Source: Methylobacterium fujisawaense
Lineage (GTDB): Bacteria; Pseudomonadota; Alphaproteobacteria; Rhizobiales; Beijerinckiaceae
Direction: 5' to 3'
DNA: 64,000 nucleotides
NCBI RefSeq assembly: GCF_014138435.1
Contig: NZ_JACJIM010000007.1
Coordinates: forward strand, 186,001-250,000
Positions 44,879 through 53,312 of this stretch are shown in pieces; the stretch's first letter is position 1, and each line of letters opens with the position of its first letter. The translations under genes were made by a program, and so were the position numbers. The notes below the pieces were generated by a model. The model had not been told where the DNA came from and ran no database searches. It worked only from the letters and a program-made list of their open reading frames with translations.

Positions 44879-45000
44879 GATCAAGGCGCGGCCCGCCGGT
44901 GCGTCCCGACGCGCGGCGCTGCGCGGGCGCCGTCGAGGGTGGATTCCGCAAGCGGGTGATACGGCTTGCTAAAGCATGGCGCGGCATCATCCGGTTCCCG

Positions 45001-46158
45001 ATGCCGCGAACCGATCTCATGGCCCGACACCGCGACACGCAGCTCGACGCCGCGCGCGGCCTCGCCGTGCTGCTGGTCCTCTTCGGCCACCTCCTGCAGC
45101 CCGTCTTCTACGGCCCGTCGGGGCCCAACCCGGGGCCCGCCCTCGCGGTCTGGCGGGTCATCTACGCCTTCCACATGCCGTTCTTCTTCCTGCTCTGCGG
45201 GATGGTCGACCGGGTCAGGGGGGATGAGGATATCGCCGCGGCGAGCCTCTCCGCCCTGAAGCTCGTCCTCACGGCGCTGGCGTTCAGCACCCTCGCGTTG
45301 ATCCCGCCGCTTCTCGACGGCACCGTTTCGCCGGGGAGCGCACTCCTCGACATGCTGCGCGCCCGTGACCTCAGCTTGAGCGTGCTCTGGTTTCTGGTCG
45401 CCCTGGGGCTGGTGCGGGTGGTCTACGCCGCCGCGCTCGCCCTGGCCTTTCCTCATGCCTATTGGGTCGTTCTGGGCGGCGCCCTGGCCGTGTCCTGGAT
45501 CTGCAGCGCGCAGGCCTTCCCGTTCTGGCAGATCCACGCGCTCCTCGGCGCCCTGCCGTTCTACGTCGCGGGCCGGCGGCTCGGCCGGCGCGCGCTCGAC
45601 GCGTCCGCGCTGCTCGGCGTCTGCGGTCTGGCCGTGCTCCTCCTCTGCGCGCCGCGGAACTTTGTCCATGTCGCGACGGGGCAGTACGGCAACCCGGCGC
45701 TCTTCGCGGTCACGGCCGTGGCGGGCTGCGGGTTCATGCTAGCGGTCGCGGGCCGGCTGCGCGGTCCGCCGCGCGCGGTGGCGGCCTTCCTGGGGCGGAC
45801 GAGCTTCGATCTCTACATCGTCAGCGGCGCCTTCCTGCTCCTGGCGCCGTATCGTCCGGACTGGGACAGGTGGGGTCTTCTGGTGCTGCTGGCCGCCGTC
45901 GGTCTGCCGCTGCACCTGCTGGTAGCCCTGTCGCTGCGAGGGCCGATCCGGGCCGTCCGCAGGGGCGCCGAGGGCGTGGTCGACGGGCTGGCCGGCCGAT
46001 GGCGCCTGCGGGCTCGGATCGACGCGCCCGGGTCGACGCGGCGAAGCCGGGCTTTTCCGATGCGGATCCTTAAGACTTGTGCGGGACCATCCCCGGCCAG
46101 TCCGGCCTCAAGACCTTCGATGACAGCGCCACACGCGATCGGCCCCGATGTTCGCTGA
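45001..46158 (+). CDS. Acyltransferase 3 family membrane protein
   Basis: About 385 residues with around ten hydrophobic helices. The opening RDTQLDAARGLAVLLVLFGHLLQPVF contains the catalytic-type histidine in FGH, and AFHMPFFFLLCGMV is the second motif of the OafA/WecH O-acyltransferase family, which decorates sugars or lipids with acyl groups. Start ATG 45001 or 45019. The last residues lie in an 11-base overlap with the next gene, so the two are translationally linked. With glycosyltransferases upstream, it could acetylate a surface glycan. Confidence 0.78.
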   Translation: MPRTDLMARHRDTQLDAARGLAVLLVLFGHLLQPVFYGPSGPNPGPALAVWRVIYAFHMPFFFLLCGMVDRVRGDEDIAAASLSALKLVLTALAFSTLALIPPLLDGTVSPGSALLDMLRARDLSLSVLWFLVALGLVRVVYAAALALAFPHAYWVVLGGALAVSWICSAQAFPFWQIHALLGALPFYVAGRRLGRRALDASALLGVCGLAVLLLCAPRNFVHVATGQYGNPALFAVTAVAGCGFMLAVAGRLRGPPRAVAAFLGRTSFDLYIVSGAFLLLAPYRPDWDRWGLLVLLAAVGLPLHLLVALSLRGPIRAVRRGAEGVVDGLAGRWRLRARIDAPGSTRRSRAFPMRILKTCAGPSPASPASRPSMTAPHAIGPDVR

Positions 46159-47101
46159 GCGCCCCCGCGGCCGCGTCGGCAGCTGGCCTCTGATCGCCGC
46201 CATGCTGGTCGCGACCGGCGTCTGGATGGCGATCGCCGGGCTGCGCTTCGCCTGGGACAGCGCGCTCGTCACCCTCGGCGCCTGCCTGGGCCTCGAAGCC
46301 CTGGCGCTGGTCTATCGCACGCGCCGTCCCGAACCGCGCATCGCGGCCACGCTCGACGGCCTGGCGCAGGTCATCGCCTTCAGCGCCTGCGCGGCCGCCC
46401 TGTCCTACGCCGTGGCGAGCACCGGCGGGCCGCTCTGGGACGCGACCTTTTACGCCTGGGACCAGCGGCTCGGTCTGGACTGGCGCGCCTACCTGGCCTT
46501 CGTGGACGGCCATCCGCGGCTCGGGCTGGTGCTCTCGCTCGCCTATCGCAGCCTGATCCTGCAGACCATGCTGGCGGTCATCTTGCTGGGCTTCAGCGGC
46601 CGGTTGCGGGCCCTGCAGGATTTCGTCCTCGCCTTCGCCATCGCCGGGACCGTGACGGTCCTCATCTCGGCGCTGACGCCAGCTATGGCGAACTTCGAGT
46701 TCCTGGGACTGTCTCCGGCAGACTTCCCCCAGCTGGAGCCGGCCGCGGCCGACGTCCATGTCGCGGATCTGACCGGCCTGCGCGACGGCACGCTCCGGAC
46801 GATCTCCCTCGATCGTGTCGAGGGCATCATCACGTTTCCGAGCTTCCACGCGGCTTTGGGCGGCCTCTACATCTGGGCCTTCTGGAGCGTGCGCGCGGCG
46901 CGGTTCCCGGCCCTCCTGGTCAACGCCCTTCTCATCGCCGCCACGCCGATCGACGGGGGCCACTACTTCGTCGACGTGATCGCCGGGCTGGTCGTCGCCG
47001 CCCTGGCGATCTGTGCCGCGCGGGCCCTCGGGGGGAGGCCGGCCCCGGAGGCCGACCGCCCGCTCGTCTCCGGGTCCGGTCCCGCTCCGGAGCGGGCCTG
47101 A
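46148..47101 (+). CDS. PAP2-family (inositolphosphotransferase-like) membrane phosphatase
   Basis: A 317-residue polytopic protein. The PAP2 active-site motifs are visible: FPSFHAALGGLYIWAF (the S-x-H motif, near residue 235) and ATPIDGGHYFVDVIAGLVVA (the G-H-x-x-x-D motif, near 280), with several helices before. The earlier part resembles the Aur1/Ipt1-like PF14378 group, which acts on phospholipid or sphingolipid head groups. It overlaps the acyltransferase by eleven bases, suggesting one operon for lipid- or polyprenyl-linked surface chemistry. Confidence 0.78.
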   Translation: MFAERPRGRVGSWPLIAAMLVATGVWMAIAGLRFAWDSALVTLGACLGLEALALVYRTRRPEPRIAATLDGLAQVIAFSACAAALSYAVASTGGPLWDATFYAWDQRLGLDWRAYLAFVDGHPRLGLVLSLAYRSLILQTMLAVILLGFSGRLRALQDFVLAFAIAGTVTVLISALTPAMANFEFLGLSPADFPQLEPAAADVHVADLTGLRDGTLRTISLDRVEGIITFPSFHAALGGLYIWAFWSVRAARFPALLVNALLIAATPIDGGHYFVDVIAGLVVAALAICAARALGGRPAPEADRPLVSGSGPAPERA

Positions 47102-47108
47102 CGCCCGC

Positions 47109-48374
47109 TTAGAGCGCTTCGCCCCGCAACAGACGCGGCCGCGATCCGCGCGCGGCCGCGGCCTCGCCGATGAAGAAGCGCTTGAGCCCCGGCAGCCGGT
47201 CCACGATCCCGAGGCCGAGGTCGCGGGCGAGGCGCAGCGGCAGGGCGTCGTTCGAGAACAGACGGTTCAACCCGTCGGTGGCCGCCGCCATGGCGAAGCT
47301 GTCGAAGCGCCGGGCGCGTTCGTAGGCGCGCAGCACGTCGGGTCCGCCGGGATCGAGCCCGAGACGCAGCGCTTCGGTCACGGCCTCGGCCAAAGCCGCG
47401 GCATCCGCGAGCCCGAGATTGAGGCCCTGGCCGGCGATCGGATGGATCACGTGGGCGGCATCGCCCAGCAGGGCGAGACGCTCGGCCCGGAAGGCACGGG
47501 CGATGCCGAAGGCCAGGGGATGCCGGCTCGGGCCGTGCTCCAGCGCGAGGGTCCCGAGATCCAGGGTGAACCGCCGCTCGATCTCGGCCAGCACCTCGTC
47601 GGGCCCGCCGGACAGCAGGGCCTCGGCGTCGTCCGAACGCTCGGTCCAGACGATGGAGGAGCGGTGCCCCAGGGGGCCGCCGTCCCGCAGTGGCAGGATG
47701 GCGAACGGGCCTGCGGGCAGGAAATGCTCGACGGCGCGTCCCCCGTGCGGCCGGGCATGGCCGATGGTCGCCACGATGCCGACCTGCGGGTAGGACCAGC
47801 CGACCCAGCCGATCCGCGCCGCCTCGCGCAGCCGCGAGCGCGCTCCGTCGGCGGCCACGAGCAGATCGCCCCGCAGGGTCTCGCCGGTCGTCAGCACCGC
47901 ACCGATCGCCGCACCCTCCGGCACCGCGCGCACGACCCCCGCGGCGACGATCGACACCCCCGCCCCCCGGCAGGCCTCCGCCAGGGCTTCGGCCAGCGGT
48001 TCCGCCTCGATCATGTGGGCGAAGGGTTCGCCGGGGTCGCGGTCGTCCTCCGCCTCGCGGCCGAAGGTCAGGAAGACGGGCCGCACCGGGTCGGCGAGGC
48101 GGCTGTCGCTGATGACCATCTCGGTGATCGGCTCGGCCGCCTCCGCGACGCGGGGCCACAGGCCGAGGCGGTCCAGCATCCGCCGGCCGCCCGCCGCGAG
48201 GGCGTAGGCGCGGCCGCGATGCCGCCCGGGATCGGCGCGGCCCGGATCGATCACTGTCACGGCGAGCGCCGGTCCATGGGCCTGCTTGAGCGCCAGGGCC
48301 AGGGCGAGGCTGGGCAGGCCGCCGCCGGCGATCAGGAGGCGGCGGCTGCCGGGTCGGGGCGTCTCGGCCGTCAT
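47109..48374 (-). CDS. UbiH/UbiF-family FAD monooxygenase
   Basis: A 421-residue flavoprotein hydroxylase. Visible: N-terminal dinucleotide loop RRLLIAGGGLPSLALALAL, the DG motif region RGDLLVAADGARSRLRE and the GD motif RLALLGDAAHVIHPIAGQGLNLGLADAAALAEA, all diagnostic of the UbiH/F/I/L group that hydroxylates ubiquinone precursors. Which ring position it modifies cannot be told from the sequence. ATG 48374 has AAGGAG nearby. Divergent from tesB. Confidence 0.87.
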   Translation of the reverse strand: MTAETPRPGSRRLLIAGGGLPSLALALALKQAHGPALAVTVIDPGRADPGRHRGRAYALAAGGRRMLDRLGLWPRVAEAAEPITEMVISDSRLADPVRPVFLTFGREAEDDRDPGEPFAHMIEAEPLAEALAEACRGAGVSIVAAGVVRAVPEGAAIGAVLTTGETLRGDLLVAADGARSRLREAARIGWVGWSYPQVGIVATIGHARPHGGRAVEHFLPAGPFAILPLRDGGPLGHRSSIVWTERSDDAEALLSGGPDEVLAEIERRFTLDLGTLALEHGPSRHPLAFGIARAFRAERLALLGDAAHVIHPIAGQGLNLGLADAAALAEAVTEALRLGLDPGGPDVLRAYERARRFDSFAMAAATDGLNRLFSNDALPLRLARDLGLGIVDRLPGLKRFFIGEAAAARGSRPRLLRGEAL

Positions 48375-48473
48375 CGTGGCGGATCTCCTTCGGTCGCGCA
48401 TGCGGGACGCGTGGATTGGTGCATTCGAAAAGCCTATGTCGCACGCGGACAACGAACGGAAACCCCGCGGGTC

Positions 48474-49373
48474 ATGACCGACGCCAACACCGACGCGATG
48501 ACGGATGCCGTCGCCGAGCTGATCGCCATCCTCGATCTGGAGCGCCTGGAGGTCGACCTGTTCCGCGGCCAGAACCCCAAGACGGGCTGGCGGCGGGTCT
48601 TCGGCGGGCAGGTGGTGGCGCAGGCGCTGGTCGCCGCGACCCGGACGGTGCCGGACGACCGCCCGGCCCATTCCCTCCACGCCTACTTCCTCCTGCCCGG
48701 GGACCCCCGGACGCCGATCGTCTACGAGGTCGAGCGCATCCGGGACGGACGGAGCTTCACGACCCGCCGGGTCAAGGCGATCCAGCACGGGCGGGCGATC
48801 TTCGCCACGACCGTCTCCTATCAGGTCGTGGAAGAGGGCCTGACGCACCAGCCGGCGATGCCCGCGGTGGCCGGACCGGAGGGGCTCCTCGACGGCAAGG
48901 CCCTGGCGGCCGCCGGCGGCACCGGGATGCCGGAGGCGATCGCGGCCTATTTCGGTCGCGAGCGGCCGATCGCCCTGCGGCCGGTCGACCTGAACCGCTA
49001 CCTGCCCGCGGGCGCGGGCGGCCGGGCCCCCGACCCGATCTTCAATGTCTGGCTGCGCGCGGCCTCGGCGCTGCCGGACGATCCGGCGCTTCATCGGGCC
49101 GTGCTGGCCTACGCCTCCGACATGACCCTGCTCGACGTCTCGCTGATCCCGCACGCCCGCTCGGTGTTCGATCCGGCGATCCAAGCCGCGAGCCTCGACC
49201 ACGCGCTCTGGTTCCACCGGCCTGTCCGGATCGACGACTGGCTCCTCTACGCGCAGGACAGCCCGGTCGCGGGCGGCGCCCGCGGCTTCGCGCGGGGCCA
49301 GATCTTCGACCGGGCCGGCAACCTCGTGGCCTCGGTCGCCCAGGAGGGTTTGATCCGCCCGATCCGGGATTAA
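48474..49373 (+). CDS. tesB: Acyl-CoA thioesterase II (TesB)
   Basis: A 299-residue double-hotdog thioesterase hydrolysing acyl-CoA. Signatures: DLFRGQNPKTGWRRVFGGQVVAQALVAA (near the N-terminus), HSLHAYFLLPGDPRTPIVYEVERIRDGRSFTTRRV and DHALWFHRPVRIDDWLLYAQDSP (catalytic region). ATG 48474 was chosen because the preceding residues do not match the family. In this class of methylotroph TesB could release free acids from CoA intermediates, but a specific role is not shown. Confidence 0.9.
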   Translation: MTDANTDAMTDAVAELIAILDLERLEVDLFRGQNPKTGWRRVFGGQVVAQALVAATRTVPDDRPAHSLHAYFLLPGDPRTPIVYEVERIRDGRSFTTRRVKAIQHGRAIFATTVSYQVVEEGLTHQPAMPAVAGPEGLLDGKALAAAGGTGMPEAIAAYFGRERPIALRPVDLNRYLPAGAGGRAPDPIFNVWLRAASALPDDPALHRAVLAYASDMTLLDVSLIPHARSVFDPAIQAASLDHALWFHRPVRIDDWLLYAQDSPVAGGARGFARGQIFDRAGNLVASVAQEGLIRPIRD

Positions 49374-49417
49374 AACGCGATCCGGCGCGTGCGTTGCCGA
49401 TCCGCAACATCGCTGTG

Positions 49418-49433
49418 TGCACGGAATCGTGCA
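49418..49433 (+). promoter_or_regulatory. Candidate NtrC-type operator
   Basis: TGCACGGAATCGTGCA is a dyad whose outer arms (TGCACG/CGTGCA) are exact complements and match NtrC half-sites (TGCAC..GTGCA), with the spacer one base shorter than the enteric consensus. Its place 113 bases upstream of the sigma-54-like box suits an enhancer. Not tested. Confidence 0.45.
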
Positions 49434-49545
49434 GTTTGCCTGATCGTTGTGCGGCACCTGCGCCGGGTCTGCCCGGGATGTGATCGATCCGGGCTAATCG
49501 ATGGGCAGAATGACGATCCGCGAAAATGTTCCCAGCCAAGCGCGA

Positions 49546-49562
49546 CTGGCATAGTCCTTGAA
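49546..49562 (+). promoter_or_regulatory. Candidate sigma-54 promoter for glnK-amtB
   Basis: CTGGCATAGTCCTTGAA agrees with YTGGCACGrNNNTTGCW at the -24 GG and the TTG, but the conserved C of the -12 GC is an A. The box lies about 110 bases before the glnK start, which leaves room for a leader. Nitrogen control of glnK-amtB by RpoN is well known in alphaproteobacteria. Confidence 0.45.
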
Positions 49563-49672
49563 TAGCGGCTTGCGACCGCGGGTCATCCCGAGCTTGCGGA
49601 TGGTCCGGGCCGGGCCATCCCGCAGTCGGGTGACGGCAACGGTTCCCAAGGACTTCGAAGGGGGCGTCGCCC

Positions 49673-50011
49673 ATGAAAATCGTGATGGCCATCATCAAGC
49701 CGTTCAAGCTCGAGGAGGTGCGCGACGCGCTCACCGGAATCGGCGTCCACGGCCTGACGGTGACGGAAGTGAAGGGCTATGGCCGCCAGAAGGGCCACAC
49801 CGAGATCTACCGCGGCGCGGAATACGCGGTGAGCTTCCTGCCCAAGCTGAAGATCGAGGTCGCCGTCGCCTCCGACCTGACGTCCAGCGTGATCGACGCC
49901 ATCGCCGGGGCTGCCCGCACCGGCCAGATCGGCGACGGCAAGATCTTCGTGATGCCGCTGGAGAAGGCGGTGCGCATCCGGACCGGCGAGACCGACGCCG
50001 ACGCCCTCTGA
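49673..50011 (+). CDS. glnK: Nitrogen regulatory P-II protein (GlnK type)
   Basis: A 112-residue P-II signal protein. MKIVMAIIKPFKLEEVRDAL is the standard opening, the T-loop GRQKGHTEIYRGAEYAVSF carries Tyr51 as the uridylylation site, and the B and C loops (AARTGQIGDGKIFVMPLEKAVRIRTGE) bind ATP/ADP. GlnK binds AmtB to shut ammonium uptake when nitrogen is plentiful. The amtB gene follows 81 bases later. Full length; the ATG has a weak GGGG upstream. Confidence 0.96.
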   Translation: MKIVMAIIKPFKLEEVRDALTGIGVHGLTVTEVKGYGRQKGHTEIYRGAEYAVSFLPKLKIEVAVASDLTSSVIDAIAGAARTGQIGDGKIFVMPLEKAVRIRTGETDADAL

Positions 50012-50092
50012 TCCGCGGCCCGGCGCGTCCGGGCCCGCCGATGTCGAGACCTTCTGACACAACACGGATTTAAGACCGGGAGCCACGTGCCC

Positions 50093-51592
50093 ATGAAACT
50101 TCGTCATGCCCTCATGCTCGGCTTGGGAGGGGCGGCCATCGCCGCCCTCCTGATCGAGCCCTCCCTCGCACAGACGCCGACCCCGGAAGCCGCTTCGCCG
50201 CCGCCGTCGCCGATCCCCAACAAGGGCGACACGGCCTGGATGATGATCTCCTCGGCCCTGGTGCTGATGATGAGCATCCCCGGCCTCGCGCTGTTCTACG
50301 GCGGCCTCGTGCGCACCAAGAACATGCTGTCGGTGCTGACGCAGGTGTTCGCGATCGTGTCGATCGTCGGCCTGCTCTGGGTGTTCTACGGCTACAGCCT
50401 CGCCTTCACCAACGGCGGCGGCCTCAACGACTTCGTCGGCGGCCTCTCGAAGGCCTTCCTGAAGGGCATCGACGCGAACTCGACGGTGGCGACCTTCTCG
50501 AACGGCGTCGTGATCCCGGAATACGCCTATCTGTGCTTCCAGATGACGTTCGCCATGATCACGCCCGCGCTGATCGTCGGCGCCTTCGCCGAGCGGATGA
50601 AGTTCTCCGCGCTGGTGGTGTTCACGATCCTCTGGGTCACGATCATCTATTTCCCCATGGCCCACATGGTCTGGTACTGGGCCGGCCCGGACGCCGTCGG
50701 CAACGCCGCCAAGGCGCTGGCCGCCGCCACCGACGACGCCTCGAAGGCGACCGCCCAGGCGGCCCTCGACGCGGTCAACAAGGATGCCGGCTTCCTCTTC
50801 CAGAAGGGCGCCCTGGACTTCGCCGGCGGCACCGTGGTCCACATCAACGCGGGCATCGCGGGCTTCGTCGGCTGCCTGATCATGGGCAAGCGCATCGGTT
50901 ACGGCCGCGACCTCCTCGCCCCGCACTCGCTGACCATGACCATGATCGGCGCCTCGCTGCTGTGGGTCGGCTGGTTCGGCTTCAATGCCGGCTCGAACCT
51001 CGAGTCCAACGGCACCGCCGCGCTGGCGATGCTCAACACCTTCGTGGCGACCTGCGGCGCCGCGGTGGCGTGGCTGTTCGCCGAGTGGGCGCTCAAGGGC
51101 AAGCCGTCGCTGCTCGGCATGCTGTCGGGCGCGGTCGCCGGCCTCGTGGCCGTCACCCCGGCCTCCGGCTTCGCCGGCCCGATGGGCTCGATCGTGCTCG
51201 GCCTCGTCGCCGGCGTGGTCTGCTTCGTGATGTGCTCCACCGTGAAGAACGCGCTGGGCTACGACGACTCCCTGGACGTCTTCGGCGTCCACTGCGTCGG
51301 CGGCATCCTGGGCGCGCTCGCGACCGGCATCCTGGTCGATCCGAACCTCGGCGGCGTCGGCATCCCCGACTACACCTCGAAGCCGGGCGAGCTGGCGGTC
51401 GGTGCCTACGACATGGTGAGCCAGGTCATCATCCAGGCGGAGGCGGTCGGCTTGACGCTCCTGTGGTCGGGCCTCGGCTCGGCGATCCTCTACAAGCTCG
51501 TCGACGTGACGATCGGCCTGCGTGTCACGCAGGAAGAGGAGCGCGAGGGCCTCGACATCGCCGATCACGGCGAGCGCGCCTACAATTACTGA
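50093..51592 (+). CDS. amtB: Ammonium transporter
   Basis: A 499-residue ammonium channel. A signal peptide (MKLRHALMLGLGGAAIAALLIEPSLAQ) precedes the eleven helices. Conserved points are ALFYGGLVRTKNMLSVLTQ, HMVWYWAGPDA and DVFGVHCVGGILGALATG, the last with the pore histidine. A periplasmic insert near residues 205-235 (SKATAQAALDAVNKDAGFLFQKG) is longer than in E. coli AmtB. ATG 50093 chosen; a GTG two codons upstream is also possible. Coupled with glnK. Confidence 0.96.
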   Translation: MKLRHALMLGLGGAAIAALLIEPSLAQTPTPEAASPPPSPIPNKGDTAWMMISSALVLMMSIPGLALFYGGLVRTKNMLSVLTQVFAIVSIVGLLWVFYGYSLAFTNGGGLNDFVGGLSKAFLKGIDANSTVATFSNGVVIPEYAYLCFQMTFAMITPALIVGAFAERMKFSALVVFTILWVTIIYFPMAHMVWYWAGPDAVGNAAKALAAATDDASKATAQAALDAVNKDAGFLFQKGALDFAGGTVVHINAGIAGFVGCLIMGKRIGYGRDLLAPHSLTMTMIGASLLWVGWFGFNAGSNLESNGTAALAMLNTFVATCGAAVAWLFAEWALKGKPSLLGMLSGAVAGLVAVTPASGFAGPMGSIVLGLVAGVVCFVMCSTVKNALGYDDSLDVFGVHCVGGILGALATGILVDPNLGGVGIPDYTSKPGELAVGAYDMVSQVIIQAEAVGLTLLWSGLGSAILYKLVDVTIGLRVTQEEEREGLDIADHGERAYNY

Positions 51593-51634
51593 GATGGGAC
51601 GGCGCGGCCCTGCGGGGCCGCGTCCAGGCAAACG

Positions 51635-51667
51635 AAAACCCCGGCTCCGAAAGGGCCGGGGTTTTTT
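51635..51667 (+). terminator. Rho-independent terminator after amtB
   Basis: AACCCCGGC pairs with GCCGGGGTT, followed by TTTTTT. A second hairpin, GGCGCGGCCC/GGGGCCGCG, sits just upstream at about 51602-51622. Confidence 0.9.
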
Positions 51668-51747
51668 ACGTCAGGCCGTCATCGCTTCGCTGCGCCGCGC
51701 TCGCGATGACGATGCGGGGCTGCGACCGGGCATCGACCCCGACGCTT

Positions 51748-52917
51748 TTACGCCGCCCGCGTCAGCGCCGCCTTCTCCTCCGCGAAGGCCCAGTCGAGCC
51801 AGGGCGTCAGCGCCTCCAGATCGGCGGTCTCCACGGTGGCGCCGCACCAGATCCGCAGGCCCGCCGGGGCGTCGCGATAGGCGCCGATGTCGAGGGCGAC
51901 TCCCTCGCGGTCGAGGCGCTCCACGATCCCCGCCGCGAAGGCCGAGACCGCCGCATCGCCCCGGGCGAGCACGTCCGGATCGGCGATCACGAGGCAGACG
52001 CCGGTGTTGGAGTAGGTGGTGGGATCGACGGCCAGCGGCGCGATCCAGGGCGTCCGGGCGACCCAGTCGTAGATCGCCCGGGCGTTGGCGTCGGCCCGCG
52101 CGTGCAGCGCCGGCAGTCCGCCGATCCGCTCGGCCCAGTCCAGGGTGTCGAGGTAGTCCTCCACCGCCAGCATCGAGGGCGTGTTGATCGTGTCGCCCTT
52201 GAAGATGCCCTCGATCAGCTTGCCGTCCTTGGTGAGGCGGAAGATCTTCGGCAGCGGCCAGGACGGCGTGTGGCTCTCCAGCCGCGCCACGGCGCGGGGC
52301 GAGAGGATCAGCATGCCGTGCGCCGCCTCGCCGCCCATCACCTTCTGCCAAGAGAAGGTCACGACATCGAGCTTGTCCCAGGGCAGGGGTTGGGCGAAGG
52401 CCGCCGAGGTCGCGTCGCAGATCGTCAGGCCCTCGCGGTCCGCCGCGATCCATTCGCCGTCCGGCACCTTCACCCCGGCCGCGGTGCCGTTCCAGGTGAA
52501 GACCACGTCGCTCCGCTGGGTGTCGATCGCCGCGAGGTCCGGCAGGATCCCGTAGGGCGTCTGGTGGATGCGGGGCGCGATCTTGAGCTGCTTCAGCGCG
52601 TCGGTGACCCATTCCTTGCCGAACGCCTCCCAGGCGGCGACCTCGACGGGCTTCGGCCCGAGCATCGTCCACATCGCCATCTCGACGGCGCCGGTGTCGG
52701 AAGCCGGCACGATGCCGATCCGGTACCCGGCGGGCACCTGCAGGACGGACCGCGTCAGGTCGATGGCCCGGGCGAGCTTGGCCTTGCCGAGGGGCGAGCG
52801 GTGCGACCGGCCCAGCGCGGCGTCGGCCAGGGCGGCCGGGGACCAGCCGGGCCGCTTGGCGCAGGGGCCGGAGGAGAAATGAGGCACGCGCGGGCGCTGC
52901 GTGGGGCGGCTGGTCAT
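51748..52917 (-). CDS. serC: Phosphoserine aminotransferase
   Basis: SerC converts 3-phosphohydroxypyruvate to phosphoserine, the second step of serine synthesis from glycerate-3-phosphate. The 389-residue PLP class V enzyme has RVPHFSSGPCAKRPGWSPAAL near the start, the PLP lysine in VVTFSWQKVMGGEAAHGML near residue 195 and NTPSMLAVEDYLDTL. The form is the Methanosarcina-type SerC common in alphaproteobacteria. Start ATG 52917. It complements the serine cycle in the same window but is not linked to it in an operon. Confidence 0.93.
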   Translation of the reverse strand: MTSRPTQRPRVPHFSSGPCAKRPGWSPAALADAALGRSHRSPLGKAKLARAIDLTRSVLQVPAGYRIGIVPASDTGAVEMAMWTMLGPKPVEVAAWEAFGKEWVTDALKQLKIAPRIHQTPYGILPDLAAIDTQRSDVVFTWNGTAAGVKVPDGEWIAADREGLTICDATSAAFAQPLPWDKLDVVTFSWQKVMGGEAAHGMLILSPRAVARLESHTPSWPLPKIFRLTKDGKLIEGIFKGDTINTPSMLAVEDYLDTLDWAERIGGLPALHARADANARAIYDWVARTPWIAPLAVDPTTYSNTGVCLVIADPDVLARGDAAVSAFAAGIVERLDREGVALDIGAYRDAPAGLRIWCGATVETADLEALTPWLDWAFAEEKAALTRAA

Positions 52918-53132
52918 GACGGATCCATCCTTGCAGAGGGACGCTCCTCCGCGGGGAGACGTGTCCCGGCTCGCGCATGCGCCGAAACCCGCCGGCTTGC
53001 AAGCACTTGTTCCGTCAGCAGTCTTCGCGTCGATGCCCCTGCCCGGGACAATGCGTCGAGACGCGGGGAACAGTCGATTAATCCAGGCCCGTTAGCCTTA
53101 ATGCGGTGCCGCGTTGCGTTTGAGGTGCGCCG

Positions 53133-53312
53133 ATGTCTTTCCACAGCGCCGCGATATTGGCGATTTGGTCAGTTCTTCTCTTGGTTATTGGGGCCTTAAT
53201 ACCCCGCGTCGTGCTGGCGAGCCGGACGCCGCGGCTCGTGCCGCAGCCGCTGCAGCTCGATCCCTTGGATTACGACCGCGACGGCCCGGTGATCGACCTC
53301 GAGCCGGCCTGA
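53133..53312 (+). CDS. Small predicted single-pass membrane protein (59 aa)
   Basis: A 59-codon frame: a hydrophobic helix AAILAIWSVLLLVIGALIP near the N-terminus, a short basic stretch (RVVLASRTPRLVP) and an acidic tail with LDPLDYDRDGPVIDLEPA. A weak GAGG lies before ATG. The last 43 bases overlap the 3' end of trmD on the other strand. Family unknown to me. The helix plus charge pattern favours it over chance, but the coding evidence is modest. Confidence 0.5.
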   Translation: MSFHSAAILAIWSVLLLVIGALIPRVVLASRTPRLVPQPLQLDPLDYDRDGPVIDLEPA

